Made by a program: the position numbers and the translations under genes. Under the pieces are notes generated by a model. It was not told where the DNA came from, did not search any database, and saw only the letters and a list, made by a program, of their open reading frames with translations. A stretch of 64,000 nucleotides of DNA from Frateuria soli (GTDB lineage: Bacteria; Pseudomonadota; Gammaproteobacteria; Xanthomonadales; Rhodanobacteraceae). The DNA lies in the NCBI RefSeq assembly GCF_021117385.1, contig NZ_CP088252.1:2812501-2876500 (forward strand), written 5' to 3'. This document shows, in pieces, positions 36,150-49,198 of the stretch; positions within the stretch are counted from its first letter, which is position 1; every line of letters starts with the position of its first letter.

Positions 36150-36185
36150 GAAGCCCGCGCCATCACGACGCGGGCTTCCTTTTTT
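36150..36185. terminator. Rho-independent terminator after the Yip1 gene
   Basis: GAAGCCCGCG and CGCGGGCTTC form a perfect 10-base stem around CCATCACGA, followed by CTTTTTT. It lies between the convergent Yip1 and yceI stops and probably serves the Yip1 gene; the reverse strand lacks an equal T-run. Confidence 0.88.
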
Positions 36186-36200
36186 CCACCGCCGGACGCG

Positions 36201-36779
36201 TCACTTGCCTGCCGAACCCTCGGTCGTGATGCGCAGGGTGATCTCGTCGCTCACGTTGGGCACGTACGCGGAGACACCGAAGTCCGAGCGCTTGAGCGTG
36301 CCGGACGCATCGAAACCGATCGACGGACCGCCGCTCATCGGATGCTTGCCGATCCGGTTGAGCGTGGCATCGAGCACCACCGGCCGGGTCACGCCGTGCA
36401 CGGTCAGGTCGCCGGTGACTCGGAAGTGGTCCTTGCCCAGCGGCTCGACCTTCGTGCTCTTGTAGGTCACCGTCGGGTAGCTGGCCGAGTCGAAGAAATC
36501 GGGCTTGGCCAGGTGCTTGTCGAGCGCCGGCACGTGCGTATCCAGCCCGGCCATCGGCAGCGTCACCTGCACGCTAGCCTGCTCGGGGTGATCCGGGTCG
36601 AATACCAGCGTGCCCTGCCCCAGGCCCAGCTCCGCGGTCGGATGCGAGAAGCCGAAGTGGCTCCAGCTGAAAAGTACCATCGTATGGTGCGGGTCGAGCT
36701 GGTAGGTGACCGGTGCGGCCTGGGCCAGTGCCGCGGCGCCGAACAGGCCGGCGAAGAGAACCGCTTTGAACATGCGCAT
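36201..36779 (-). CDS. yceI: YceI-family periplasmic lipid-binding protein
   Basis: The 192-residue protein has a signal peptide (about residues 1-19, AQA-AP) and an extended lipocalin-like barrel that in other YceI proteins binds isoprenoid quinone. The pattern YQLDPHHTMVLFSWSHFGFS at the N-terminus and the GDLTVHGVTRPVVLD strand are typical. The ATG at 36779 is six bases behind AGGAGT. It lies 22 bases from the stop of the nitroreductase gene, so they may share a transcript. Role in stress or acid response is known only by family. Confidence 0.88.
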   Translation of the reverse strand: MRMFKAVLFAGLFGAAALAQAAPVTYQLDPHHTMVLFSWSHFGFSHPTAELGLGQGTLVFDPDHPEQASVQVTLPMAGLDTHVPALDKHLAKPDFFDSASYPTVTYKSTKVEPLGKDHFRVTGDLTVHGVTRPVVLDATLNRIGKHPMSGGPSIGFDASGTLKRSDFGVSAYVPNVSDEITLRITTEGSAGK

Positions 36780-36801
36780 GCGTGACTCCTGCAATGGGTT
36801 T

Positions 36802-37407
36802 TCAGACGATCCGGCAGGCTTCGTCGAACGCGAAGCGGTCTTCGCGCGGACGCAGCACGGCGGGATTGCCGTAGCCGATGTTGATCAGGAAGTTGGAACG
36901 GACCTGCGTACCGGCGAAGAAGGCCTCGTCCACCAGCGCGTTCCTGAAGCCGGACATCGGGCCGCAATCGAGCCCCATCGCGCGCGCGGCCATGATCAGG
37001 TACGCGCCCTGCAGGCTGGAGTTGCGGAAGGCGGTCGCCTCGATCGCGGCCGGCTTGCCGGCGAACCAGCCGATCGCGTCAGGCGATTCCTTGTAGAGTC
37101 GCGGCAGGTGCTCGTAGAAGGCGTGGTCGGCCGCCACGATCACGGTGACCGGCGCGGCCATGGTCTGGTCGCGGTTGCCCGGGTCCAGCGCCGGCTCGAG
37201 TTTCGCCTTGGCCTCCGGCGAGCGCACGAACACGAAGCGGGCGGGCGAAGCATTGGCGCTGGTCGGCGCGAGCTTGGCGAGGTCGTAGATCGCGTGCAGC
37301 TGCGCATCGGTGACCGGCTCGTCCAGCCACGCCTCGGCCGAGCGGCGGAAGGTACGCGCGGTGCGGAACAACTGATCGAGGGCGGCCTCGGAAAGCACTT
37401 CGCTCAT
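36802..37407 (-). CDS. rutE: Nitroreductase-family, RutE/malonic semialdehyde reductase-like
   Basis: The 201-residue FMN-dependent protein belongs to the RutE branch of the nitroreductase family, in which RutE reduces malonic semialdehyde from uracil breakdown. No other rut genes are near, so the name is by family only. Typical segments are [16 protein letters not shown], the FMN-binding [16 protein letters not shown] and [10 protein letters not shown]. The start ATG 37407 has AAAGGA at seven bases. It sits upstream of yceI on the same strand. Confidence 0.85.
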   Translation of the reverse strand: MSEVLSEAALDQLFRTARTFRRSAEAWLDEPVTDAQLHAIYDLAKLAPTSANASPARFVFVRSPEAKAKLEPALDPGNRDQTMAAPVTVIVAADHAFYEHLPRLYKESPDAIGWFAGKPAAIEATAFRNSSLQGAYLIMAARAMGLDCGPMSGFRNALVDEAFFAGTQVRSNFLINIGYGNPAVLRPREDRFAFDEACRIV

Positions 37408-37542
37408 GGGTATCCTTTGGGTCATGGCGCGCCGTCCGGCGCGGGCGATCTTCAAGTGTAAGCCCAAGGGCGCCGATGGTCTGGTGAGGAAAGGGAAACC
37501 CAGCGTGCAGAATCCGCCAACAATCGCCCGGGCCGCCGCCCC

Positions 37543-38508
37543 ATGAGCGGACTGCTCGAGGAGTGCTGGGCGATCACCGACGCGGCCGCCGGCAACCGGC
37601 GCCAGGCCCTGGCGCTGGCCGAGCGACTCGGCCTGCCCGTGCGACCGCTGGTGCTGGAGCCGCGCGGCCCCTGGGCGTGGCTGGCACCGCGCCTGACGCT
37701 GGGCGCCGATCTCGCGCTGCCCCCCGCCGAACGCGCGCGCTTCGCGCCGCCCTGGCCACGGGTGGCGGTCGGCTGCGGGCGCGCCGCCGCGCTGTTCACG
37801 CGCCTGCTTCGGTCGTCCTCCGGCGGCCGTTGCCGAACCGTGCAGATCCTCGATCCACGCGTTCGTTCCCGACACTGGGACGTGGTCATCGCGCCGCGCC
37901 ACGATGGCCTGACCGGCCCGAACGTACTGACGCCACTGGGCTCGCTCAATCCCATCGACGAGGAATGGCTGGCCGACGCACGCGACGCCTGGCCGCGCCT
38001 GACAGACCTGCCCGCGCCGCGCATCGGCGTGCTGCTCGGCGGCCCCCGCCGCGGCATCCCGCTGGACGAGGCGTGGACCGGAGCCTTCATCGAGGGCCTG
38101 CGCGCCTTGCAGCGGCGCGACGGCGGCAGCCTGCTGGTCCTCGCCTCGCGGCGGACGCCGCCCGCCCTTGCGACGGCCCTGCGCAACGCATTCGACGGCG
38201 CTCCCGGATTGCACTGGAGCGGCAAGAGCGATGGCCCCAATCCCTATCCGGGCGTGCTGGCCTGGGCCGACCGCCTGGTGGTCACGCCCGATTCGGTCAA
38301 CATGCTCTCCGAGGCCTGCGCCGTCGGCTGCCCCGTGCACACCTTCGCGCGCACGCCGCTGCCGGCGAAACTCGCCCGCTTCCACCACGCGCTGCGCAAG
38401 GGCGGGTTGCTGCACGATCTGCAGACCGGTACGCCGTTGCACCAGCCGGCATTGCGCGAGACGGAACACATCGCCGCGACCGTGCGGCGGCGACTCGGGC
38501 TGCTCTGA
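37543..38508 (+). CDS. ELM1/GtrOC1-family protein (putative glycosyltransferase-like)
   Basis: The 321-residue protein matches the mitochondrial fission ELM1 family (DUF1022, PF06258), GT-B-like proteins found in alphaproteobacteria and Xanthomonads. Visible features are the N-terminal [19 protein letters not shown] and the C-terminal [21 protein letters not shown], which resembles a nucleotide-sugar-binding GT-B region. The function in bacteria is unknown. It is divergent from rutE with a 135-base gap and convergent with glnE, whose stop lies 57 bases away. Confidence 0.78.
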   Translation: MSGLLEECWAITDAAAGNRRQALALAERLGLPVRPLVLEPRGPWAWLAPRLTLGADLALPPAERARFAPPWPRVAVGCGRAAALFTRLLRSSSGGRCRTVQILDPRVRSRHWDVVIAPRHDGLTGPNVLTPLGSLNPIDEEWLADARDAWPRLTDLPAPRIGVLLGGPRRGIPLDEAWTGAFIEGLRALQRRDGGSLLVLASRRTPPALATALRNAFDGAPGLHWSGKSDGPNPYPGVLAWADRLVVTPDSVNMLSEACAVGCPVHTFARTPLPAKLARFHHALRKGGLLHDLQTGTPLHQPALRETEHIAATVRRRLGLL

Positions 38509-38565
38509 GTCCAGCTCGCGGCAAGCCCAGGCCCTTCTCGCCGGAGGAATGGGCACGCAGGGGCA

Positions 38566-41409
38566 TCAGGCGAATTCGAAGCCCAGCATCGTCGTTACCG
38601 CGCGCACCTCGGCGCACATCGCTTCGAGCGCGCTCTCGCGCGGCGCAATGCGCGGCCGCAGGTCCAGCGTGCAGGTCAGCGCACGTTGCAGAAGACCGGC
38701 ATGCACGCGCGCGAGCGTTTCCGCTTGCGCCTCGTCGAGCAGCCCGACCCGTCGGCATGCATCGATCAGCGACGCGTTCGCGGTGTTGCCGAGCAGCTGC
38801 GGATGAGCCGCCGCATGGGCAAGCACCAATCCCTGCAACGCGAACTCGATGTCCAGCAGGGCGCCATGCCCCTGCTTGAGGTCCAGCCGCGCCTCGTCCG
38901 AACGGTCCCGCTCCGCTCGCCAGCGCTGGCGCATCTGGCTCACCTCGGCCAGCACCGCGCTCCGCTCGCGCGGCACCGCCAGTACCTCGCGCCGCACCTC
39001 GCCCAGCGCATGGCCCAGGCCTGCATCGCCCGCCACCGCGCGCGCGCGCAGCAGAGCCTGGTGCTCCCAGGTCCATGCACGGCTGCGCTGGTAGGCATCG
39101 AACGCCTCCAGGCTGCTCACCAGCAGGCCCTTCGAGCCGTCCGGGCGCAGTCGCGTGTCCACTTCATACAGACGTCCCGCGCGGGTCAGCAGGGAGAGCC
39201 AGTTCATCACGCGCTGGGCCAGGCGCTGGTACCAGCGCGCGCCGTCGATCGGGCGGGGACCATCGCTGGTGAGCTGGGCGCGCGCACCATCGAAGACGAA
39301 CACCAGGTCCAGGTCCGAGGCGAATCCCAGCTCCTCGCCACCCAGGCTGCCGTAGCCGAGCACGGCGAAGCCCGATCCTTCGCCGGGCAGTCGCCCGTGC
39401 TGCGTGGCGAGCTCGCGCTCGGCCAGCGCGGTGACCGCTTCCACCACCGAAGCGGCCAGCGCCGCGAGGCGGCGCGAGGTGGCGACGGCATCGGCGCGTC
39501 CGTCGTTGAAGGCCAGGCCCAGGCGGAACGCAATGCTCGCCTTGAACTCGTTGATGCGCTCGAGCTCGGCCTCGGCCTCGCGCTCGTCCAGGATGCCGAG
39601 CACGCGACTGATCTCGGCGCTGATGTCGGCGCGCTTGAGCGGCAACTGGTCGATGCGCGGGTCGAGCACGTCGTCCAGCAACAGCGGCTGGGCGATCACC
39701 CGCTCGGCCAGGAAGGCGCTGTCGGCGAACAGTCGCGCCAGCCGCGCGCGCGCGGCGGGCTGCTCCTCGAGCAGCGCAAGGTAGGCCGAACGGCGCGCCA
39801 CCGCCTGCACCAGCCGGCACAGGCGCAGCAGGCACGGCGACGGCGCGGCGCTGGCGCGGGCGGCGGCGATGAGATGCGGCATCAGGTGGTCCAGCCGTTC
39901 GCGCGAGCGCGGCGACATCGCGCGCACCGAGGCGGCCTGAGGCAACTTGGCCAGCGCCTCGGCCGCCTCGATGCCCGGTACGAAGCCAGCCGCCTCCAGC
40001 GTGCCGGGCTCCGGCGTGCCATGGCAGGCCTGCTGCCACAGCGTGGTGTCGGCGATCGCCACGCGGGCGGCACGCCCGCCGGCAGGCATCAGCACGCTGG
40101 CGAAGTCCTCGCTGACGATCGCGCGGTGACGCGCCAGCTCGGCTTCGAGCGATTCCCATTGGTCGTGGCCCAGGCCGTGGGCGAGCCGCTCGCGACTGAG
40201 CGCGTCCCCGGGCACGTCGTGGGTCTGCGCGTCACGCAGCATCTGCACGCGGTTCTCGACCCGGCGCAGGCAGCGGTAGGCCTCGCGCAGCGCCTTGGCG
40301 CGCGCCGCACCGATGTGGCCGCGTGCCTCGCAGGCGGCCAGCGCCGGCAGCAGGCCGCGGACGCGCAGGGACGGCTCGCGGCCGCCGCGGATCAGTTGCT
40401 CCAGCTGGACGATGAACTCGATCTCGCGGATGCCACCGGGGCCCAGCTTGAGGTTGTCGGCCAGATCCTTGCGCGCGACCTCGGCATCGATAAGCGCCTT
40501 CATCTCGCGCAGGCCGGCGAAGGCGGTGTAGTCGAGGTACTTGCGGTAGACGAACGGTCGGAGCAGGTCCTGCAGCTGCTTGCCGGCGGCCCGGTCGCCG
40601 GCCACCGGGCGCGCCTTGATCCAGGCGTAGCGCTCCCAGTCGCGGCCCTCGCTCTGGTAGTACTGCTCCATCGCCGCGAAGGAGAGCGCCAGCCGCCCGG
40701 CGTTGCCGAACGGGCGCAGGCGCAGGTCCACCCGCGCACAGATGCCGTCGTCGGTGGGCTCGTTGAGCAGGCGCACCAGTTGCCGGCCCAGCCGCACGAA
40801 GTACTCGCTGTTGTCGAGTGAACGCGCGCCGTCGCTGTGGCCGGCCTGCGGGTAGGCGAGCACCAGGTCGATATCGGAGGAAAAGTTGAGCTCGGCGCCG
40901 CCGAGCTTGCCGAAACCGATCACCACCAGCCGCTGCAGCGTGTCGTCCTCGCTGCGCGCATGGCCGTAGCGTCCAGCCAGCGCGCGCTCGGACCAGCCCA
41001 GCGCCGCGCCCAGCAGCGCCTCGTACAGCACGCTGGTGGCCGAGAGCGTCTCGGCCAGGTCGTCCAGTCCGTTGACGTCGCGGAACACCAGTCGCAACGC
41101 CTCGGCGTGGCGGAACCGGCGCAGCGCGGCCAGCGTGGCGGTCTCGTCCTCGGGCAAGGCGAGCGCACCGATGCGGGTGCCGGCGTCGCCGGCGGCACGC
41201 AAGCGGTCCAGGCCGCCCGGGGAGAGCAGCTGCGGCTGCCGGCGCCAGACTTCGAAGGCGAAGTCGCTGGCCGCCAGCGTGCGGCGGATGCGCTCGGCCA
41301 CCCCGGCATCGTCGTGCAGGGCGATTCCGGCGGCGCGGCAGCGGGCGGCCAGTTCGGCGTAGCGGTCGTCGATCAGCGCGCGCAGCGCGGGGCTTTCGGG
41401 GGCGCTCAT
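38566..41409 (-). CDS. glnE: Bifunctional glutamine synthetase adenylyltransferase/deadenylase
   Basis: GlnE attaches or removes AMP on glutamine synthetase under PII control. The 947-residue protein has the expected tandem layout: an N-terminal nucleotidyltransferase (deadenylase) with GFGKLGGAELNFSSDIDLVL near residue 165, a helical linker, and a C-terminal adenylyltransferase with GYGSLGGEELGFASDLDLVF near 685, each with its DxD. The start ATG 41409 (MSAPESPALRALIDDRYAE) is preferred over one 54 bases further upstream. It is convergent with the ELM1 gene. No glnA or PII gene is in the window. Confidence 0.95.
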   Translation of the reverse strand: MSAPESPALRALIDDRYAELAARCRAAGIALHDDAGVAERIRRTLAASDFAFEVWRRQPQLLSPGGLDRLRAAGDAGTRIGALALPEDETATLAALRRFRHAEALRLVFRDVNGLDDLAETLSATSVLYEALLGAALGWSERALAGRYGHARSEDDTLQRLVVIGFGKLGGAELNFSSDIDLVLAYPQAGHSDGARSLDNSEYFVRLGRQLVRLLNEPTDDGICARVDLRLRPFGNAGRLALSFAAMEQYYQSEGRDWERYAWIKARPVAGDRAAGKQLQDLLRPFVYRKYLDYTAFAGLREMKALIDAEVARKDLADNLKLGPGGIREIEFIVQLEQLIRGGREPSLRVRGLLPALAACEARGHIGAARAKALREAYRCLRRVENRVQMLRDAQTHDVPGDALSRERLAHGLGHDQWESLEAELARHRAIVSEDFASVLMPAGGRAARVAIADTTLWQQACHGTPEPGTLEAAGFVPGIEAAEALAKLPQAASVRAMSPRSRERLDHLMPHLIAAARASAAPSPCLLRLCRLVQAVARRSAYLALLEEQPAARARLARLFADSAFLAERVIAQPLLLDDVLDPRIDQLPLKRADISAEISRVLGILDEREAEAELERINEFKASIAFRLGLAFNDGRADAVATSRRLAALAASVVEAVTALAERELATQHGRLPGEGSGFAVLGYGSLGGEELGFASDLDLVFVFDGARAQLTSDGPRPIDGARWYQRLAQRVMNWLSLLTRAGRLYEVDTRLRPDGSKGLLVSSLEAFDAYQRSRAWTWEHQALLRARAVAGDAGLGHALGEVRREVLAVPRERSAVLAEVSQMRQRWRAERDRSDEARLDLKQGHGALLDIEFALQGLVLAHAAAHPQLLGNTANASLIDACRRVGLLDEAQAETLARVHAGLLQRALTCTLDLRPRIAPRESALEAMCAEVRAVTTMLGFEFA

Positions 41410-41538
41410 CCGGCCATTGTGCCGCAGCCGGGCCCGCATGAACCGCCAGCAACCGCCCGCCACGGGCGAACATACGGTTCATTGCGGCACGATTACAGTC
41501 ACCCTCCCTCCACCGAGTGCCAGCGGACCCTGCCTGCC

Positions 41539-43428
41539 ATGCCCCTTCTCGACCGCCCCACCACGCACTGGCGCCCGCTTGCCGCGCGCGTCCTGGCCGC
41601 GGCGCTGATGAGCCTGGCCTTCGTCTTGCTGACCGGCCTGATGGATGGTGGCGTGGGCGTGACACCGCTGCGCATCTTCGACCAGCCGCGTTACCCGCTG
41701 GCCAACGCTCTGCCGGGCTTGCTGGCGGCATGGGCGTTGCTGGCGTTCACCCGCCGGCTGGTGTTCTCGTTCGGGCTGGTGTTCCTGTTCGAGGCCCTGC
41801 TGTACCAGATCAATGCACTGAAGGTCGCCAATCTGGGCAATCCCCTGATGCCGGCCGATTTCCTGATGGTCAACCAGCTCAGCAAGGGCGGCGCGCACCT
41901 GCTGGTCGGCTACCTGCCGCACAGCCCGTGGCCGTATCTGGGTCTGCTCGCCGGTATCGCCCTGATCGTGGCGATGTGGCGGCTGGAACCGCCGCTGTTC
42001 CCACGGCGCAACTACGGCAAGCGGTTGCTTGGCGGCGCCGTGGCGGTCGTGCTGCTGGGCAGCCTGCTCGGCGGTGTCGCCGGGTGGAGCAGGCTCTACA
42101 ACCAGCGCGTGCTGTGGCTTGAACCGTGGTCGCCCACCGTGACCGCCAACCATTCCGGCCTGGTCAGCTCGCTGCTGCTGTTCCACCAGCAGTATGGGCG
42201 CGGCGGGCACAAGGCCGATCCCGACGCCGCCAAGGCGCTGATCGCGCAGAGTCGCCAGGCGCTGGAAGCGCGCCTCGACGCCGCACCGCCGGGCGGCGAG
42301 CGACCGGATATCGTGGTGGTGCAGAGCGAGTCGTTCTTCGACCCGAGCATCATGCGCGGCTACGAGGACAGCCACTTCACACCCAACCTGGACCGGCTGG
42401 AGAAGCGCGGCACCAGCGGCCCGCTGCACGTGCCGACCTTCGGGGGCGGCACCATCCGCACCGAGTTCGAGGTGCTCACCGGCCTGTCGCTGCGCTACTT
42501 CGACGAGCTGCAGTTTCCCTACCTCACGCTCGACCAGAAGGTGGTTCCCAGCCTGGTGCGCACGTTGCGCGCGCATGGCTACAGCACCACCGCGATCCAC
42601 GGCAACGACCCGGCGTTCTGGAACCGCGCCGCGGCATTTCGCAAGATCGGCTTCGACCGCTTCATCTCGCAGTCCTCGTTTCCGAAGGACTCGCCCGACG
42701 ACGGCAAGTACATGGCCGACAGCGCGATGACCGACGAGATCATGCGCCAGCTCGCGGACAGCGGCCCGCCGCAGTTCCTGTTCGCGATCAGCATCGAGGC
42801 GCACGGCCCCTACGACGTGCCGCCGGCGGATGTGGCCGCACGCGACGCTATCCCGGTGCCGCCCGGCATCACCGGCAGGGACAAGCAGGAGCTGCAGACC
42901 TACCTCTACCACGCCCGACACGCCGACGCCGAGCTGGGCCGGCTGGCCAGGCTGCTGGCCAGGCGCGACCGTCCCACGCTGCTGCTGTTCTACGGCGACC
43001 ACCTGCCGGCACTGACCAACAGCTACAACGTCACCGGCTTCGTCGACGGCGGCGACATGCTCAGCGAGCCCGGCGTCTGGCTGCTGCTCGACCCGCGCAA
43101 CCCCCAGCCGGCCAAGCACGAGAGCCTGGCGTCGTGGATGCTGCCGGGCAAGCTGCTGGACGCGGCCGGCATCCACGGCGAGCCATACTTCGCTCTGACC
43201 CAGGTGCTGGCGCCGCGGCTTGCCGGACTTACCCGCGCGCCTGGCGCACCGCAGCCGGAAATGACTGCCGAGCAGAAGGTGATCGATCGCGACATGGCGA
43301 GCGTCGCGATGCTGCGCCTGAAGGGCAAGCTCGAGGCGCTGATGCCGCAGCAGCTGGTCGCGGCGAGCCCTGCGACGCCGCATGCGCAACCGCCATCACC
43401 CGCGGGGGCGTACGGCGCGCACCCTTGA
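41539..43428 (+). CDS. LTA synthase-like membrane sulfatase (phosphoglycerol transferase family)
   Basis: The 629-residue protein has an N-terminal membrane domain of about five segments (residues 20-195) and a large periplasmic sulfatase-fold domain (PF00884). DIVVVQSESFFDPSIM begins the domain, and the likely Thr nucleophile lies in PTFGGGTIRTEFEVLTG. The YGDHLPALTNSYN stretch gives the C-terminal metal ligands. Gram-negative members include OpgB-like phosphoglycerol transferases that decorate osmoregulated glucans, and phosphoethanolamine transferases; the exact substrate is unclear. Divergent from glnE with a 129-base gap. Confidence 0.85.
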   Translation: MPLLDRPTTHWRPLAARVLAAALMSLAFVLLTGLMDGGVGVTPLRIFDQPRYPLANALPGLLAAWALLAFTRRLVFSFGLVFLFEALLYQINALKVANLGNPLMPADFLMVNQLSKGGAHLLVGYLPHSPWPYLGLLAGIALIVAMWRLEPPLFPRRNYGKRLLGGAVAVVLLGSLLGGVAGWSRLYNQRVLWLEPWSPTVTANHSGLVSSLLLFHQQYGRGGHKADPDAAKALIAQSRQALEARLDAAPPGGERPDIVVVQSESFFDPSIMRGYEDSHFTPNLDRLEKRGTSGPLHVPTFGGGTIRTEFEVLTGLSLRYFDELQFPYLTLDQKVVPSLVRTLRAHGYSTTAIHGNDPAFWNRAAAFRKIGFDRFISQSSFPKDSPDDGKYMADSAMTDEIMRQLADSGPPQFLFAISIEAHGPYDVPPADVAARDAIPVPPGITGRDKQELQTYLYHARHADAELGRLARLLARRDRPTLLLFYGDHLPALTNSYNVTGFVDGGDMLSEPGVWLLLDPRNPQPAKHESLASWMLPGKLLDAAGIHGEPYFALTQVLAPRLAGLTRAPGAPQPEMTAEQKVIDRDMASVAMLRLKGKLEALMPQQLVAASPATPHAQPPSPAGAYGAHP

Positions 43429-43615
43429 GCGGCCCCGGGCCGCCGACGTCCCACGTCGCGTTCACCGCGCATCGACGGCAGAGCATTCAGCCATCTGTCT
43501 GTTCGCTTAAGCGGACGCGGGCGTATTCATAATCCGGTCGGGTAAGCCAGCCTAGGGTCATGGCAGCGCGGAGGACATCCCCGCGCCCTGATCCCACAAA
43601 ACCCGGAGGCATCCC

Positions 43616-44170
43616 ATGCGTAAGACCCTGCTTGCTGCTCTGATCGCTGCCAGCGCGTTCGCCGCCCTGCCTGCCTTGGCGCAGGTACGTCTCGGCGGTG
43701 TCGGCCAGGCTGGCGCGGGCCTGACCGCCGGCGCCGGCGGCGCGCTCAACGGCGCGCACGGCCTGCCCGGCGTGCAGCCTGGCCAGACGCTGCAGCGCGC
43801 CGACCGCTCCGCGCGCCGGACCACCCGCCACGCCACCGATCAGACCCGGGGCATGCTCGACCGTCACGACCGGGCCGACCTCGACGCGTCCGCCGGTGGC
43901 TCGGCCAACGCGCGCGCAGGCGGCCAGCAGGCCCACGCGAACGCCGGCATCGATGCGGACGCCAGCGTCGACGGCAGCGCGGTCGCCGATCAGGGTCAAG
44001 GCGCCGCGCGCGGCATCGGCAACCAGGTGAGCGACAGCGCGCACACGGCCATCGACAGCGCCGGCCGTAGCGCCGGCTCGGTCGGCGAGGCGGCACGCGG
44101 CACGGCGACCGAGACCTCGGTAGGCGCCGACAGCAGGGCCCGTGCCAAGGCCGACGCGCACGGCCATTGA
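43616..44170 (+). CDS. Secreted Ala/Gly-rich protein of unknown function
   Basis: The 184-residue protein has a signal peptide (about residues 1-22, ALA-QV) and then a low-complexity region rich in Ala, Gly, Asp and Ser with many Asn-free turns; it ends in ADAHGH. I do not recognise a family. The next gene, 148 bases downstream, encodes a smaller protein with the same plan and a similar HGH ending, so they look like paralogues. Clear start at ATG 43616, with GGAGG 8 bases upstream (CCCGGAGGCATCCC). A hairpin follows. Confidence 0.6.
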   Translation: MRKTLLAALIAASAFAALPALAQVRLGGVGQAGAGLTAGAGGALNGAHGLPGVQPGQTLQRADRSARRTTRHATDQTRGMLDRHDRADLDASAGGSANARAGGQQAHANAGIDADASVDGSAVADQGQGAARGIGNQVSDSAHTAIDSAGRSAGSVGEAARGTATETSVGADSRARAKADAHGH

Positions 44171-44178
44171 GGTTGACC

Positions 44179-44208
44179 CGCAGGGATGGGCCCGCGCCCA
44201 TCCCTGCG
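44179..44208 (+). terminator. Stem-loop after the first secreted protein gene
   Basis: CGCAGGGATGGGC and GCCCATCCCTGCG form a perfect 13-base stem around CCGC, eight bases past the stop. There is no T-run, so it may act as a processing or partial terminator signal. Confidence 0.65.
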
Positions 44209-44318
44209 GCTTGCGGCGACTGCCGCCGTCCATCCATCCGTCCGACCGCTAAAAGGCCGTACGGCAGGTCCGCGACGCGCTCTGGTCGCGCGCCACGCAC
44301 CGCACTCGAGGAGGACCC

Positions 44319-44651
44319 ATGCACAAGACCCTGATTGCTGCATTCATCGGCGCCAGCGTGTTCGCCGTCCCCGCGTTCGCGCAGGTCGTCCCGCAAGGTG
44401 CCGGCCAGGCGAGCGCCCATGGCTCGGCACGGGCCGGCACCACCGCGCCGGGCCTGGACGCGAACGCCGACACCGGCGTCGGTGCGGGGGCCGCGGCACC
44501 GACGACCGGCACTTCCGGCACGCAGCCGCTCGGCCTGGGCGGCCTGCTGAAACAGACACAGGCGGCCGATGCGGCCAGCGAAGGCACCGGCCCGACCGGC
44601 GATCTCAACTCGAAGGCGCGCGAGAAGCGGCGCGCCGCGCACGGGCACTGA
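44319..44651 (+). CDS. Small secreted protein, paralogue of the preceding gene
   Basis: The 110-residue protein has a signal peptide (about residues 1-22, AFA-QV), almost the same as that of the upstream protein (MRKTLLAALIAASAFAALPA against MHKTLIAAFIGASVFAVPAF). The rest is Ala/Gly/Thr-rich, with a short charged C-terminal segment SKAREKRRAAHGH. The start ATG 44319 follows GAGGAGG. No family is recognised. The sharing of signal peptide and HGH end supports duplication followed by shortening. Confidence 0.6.
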   Translation: MHKTLIAAFIGASVFAVPAFAQVVPQGAGQASAHGSARAGTTAPGLDANADTGVGAGAAAPTTGTSGTQPLGLGGLLKQTQAADAASEGTGPTGDLNSKAREKRRAAHGH

Positions 44652-44688
44652 CCCCGGGCGGGCAGCCCGGCCGACCGGGGTTGCCCGC

Positions 44689-46533
<1,845 letters not shown>

Positions 46534-46621
46534 GGGAGAGCGTCGCCTTCGGGGAGCGAAGCATTGTGGACCAGCCACCGGCACGATTGCAGTGAATGCC
46601 CGTTCTCGCGGCCATCCCCGC

Positions 46622-46676
46622 GAGTCCCGACCCCTCACCCCGAGCCCCTCCCCGGAGGGGAGAGGGAGCAGAGCGC
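46622..46676. repeat. GGGAGAGGG-type palindrome (REP-like)
   Basis: CCCTCACCCCGAGCCCCTCCCC is followed by GGAGGGGAGAGGGAGCAG, the same core and tail as the copies at 15047 and 20052. Confidence 0.7.
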
Positions 46677-47008
46677 GCGACAACTCCGCTCCTTTCGCCT
46701 CAGCCCCCGGGCGCCCGCGGTAAAGCGGCGGCAGCCCCCCCCCTGGGAGCAGGCGCTAGCCGAGCAAGGCGGTGACACCTGGCTCTTATCCCTCACCGGG
46801 CTTCGCCAGACCCTTTCTTTTGGTTACTTTTCTTTGGACCTGCAAAGAAAGTGACCCGAGCGCCGTCAGCGATCGGAAACCCGCCGCAGGCGAGCGAAGT
46901 CGCGGGGAGCCACCGCTGGCGGCCCGAAGGGCAACCGAAGCTCATGTGGCAGGGAGAAAGCCTCCGGTTGCGCACAAGTGCGCTCCTACGCAAGCCGGGG
47001 CGGCAAAA

Positions 47009-47035
47009 GAAAACCCCGCGCGAGGCGGGGTTTTC
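47009..47035 (-). terminator. Rho-independent terminator after groEL
   Basis: GAAAACCCCGC and GCGGGGTTTTC form an 11-base perfect stem around a 5-base loop. On the minus strand the second arm ends in TTTTC and is followed by TTTTG, so it ends the groES-groEL transcript 26 bases past the groEL stop. Confidence 0.88.
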
Positions 47036-47060
47036 TCCAGTACTGCGATGAGCGCGGGAC

Positions 47061-48716
<1,656 letters not shown>

Positions 48717-48823
48717 TCAAAAATTTTGAATAGGTGCGGAAAATTCCGCGGAATGTGTCAGAAGGAGCCGAAGGCGACTGGCGCGCGCGCTTTTTTCCCG
48801 CGCTCAGCCAACCGCCAGAACGA

Positions 48824-49117
48824 TCAGCCCTCGATCACCGCCACGATGTCGTCTTCCTTGAGGAAGACCAGCTCTTCGCCGTCGATCTTGATTTCCTGGC
48901 CGGCGTACTTGCCGAACAGCACCACGTCGCCTTCCTTCAGGCTCATCGGACGGACGTTGCCGTCTTCCAGGATGCGGCCGGTGCCGGCGGCGATGACCTT
49001 GCCGCGGGTCGGCTTCTCGGTGGCGCTGTCGGGGATGACGATGCCGCCGGCGGAGACGCGCTCCTCTTCCAGGCGCTTGACGATGACGCGATCGTGCAGC
49101 GGACGCAGTTTGCTCAT
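48824..49117 (-). CDS. groES: Co-chaperonin GroES (10 kDa)
   Basis: The 97-residue protein forms the lid of the GroEL chamber. It carries the mobile loop ([26 protein letters not shown], in the expected position 18-42) and the [19 protein letters not shown] end. Start ATG 49117. It is the first gene of the groESL operon, with the CIRCE operator 55-81 bases upstream of its start. Confidence 0.98.
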   Translation of the reverse strand: MSKLRPLHDRVIVKRLEEERVSAGGIVIPDSATEKPTRGKVIAAGTGRILEDGNVRPMSLKEGDVVLFGKYAGQEIKIDGEELVFLKEDDIVAVIEG

Positions 49118-49171
49118 GGATGGAACTCCACTAGTTCGGGTTGAAAGAGGGTGAGGATCACCGGGACGCTG

Positions 49172-49198
49172 TTAGCACTCGGTGACGGTGAGTGCCAA
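49172..49198. promoter_or_regulatory. CIRCE operator of groESL
   Basis: TTAGCACTC-N9-GAGTGCCAA matches CIRCE (TTAGCACTC-N9-GAGTGCTAA) in 17 of 18 bases; the only change is the T to C in the right arm. It lies just upstream of groES on the minus strand. Binding by the HrcA repressor is expected, so groESL should be under HrcA as well as, probably, sigma-32 control. The sigma-32 promoter could not be placed with certainty. Confidence 0.9.

Larger units (their letters stand above)
46534..47060. other. Repeat-rich intergenic region between the ABC exporter and groEL
   Basis: No gene is supported in these 527 bases. From left to right I see a GGGAGAGGG-type repeat (46622-46676), an A/T-richer stretch with a stem (TTTCTTTG and CAAAGAAA around GACCTG, about 46829-46850) which resembles a common Xanthomonad repeat, a single arm of the GGAGCGCACC family (about 46970-46990), and the groEL terminator at the right edge. 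Confidence 0.6.

Noticed and set aside
38686-40821. Long plus-strand open frame inside glnE
   Set aside because: Opposite strand of glnE, which shows full family motifs.
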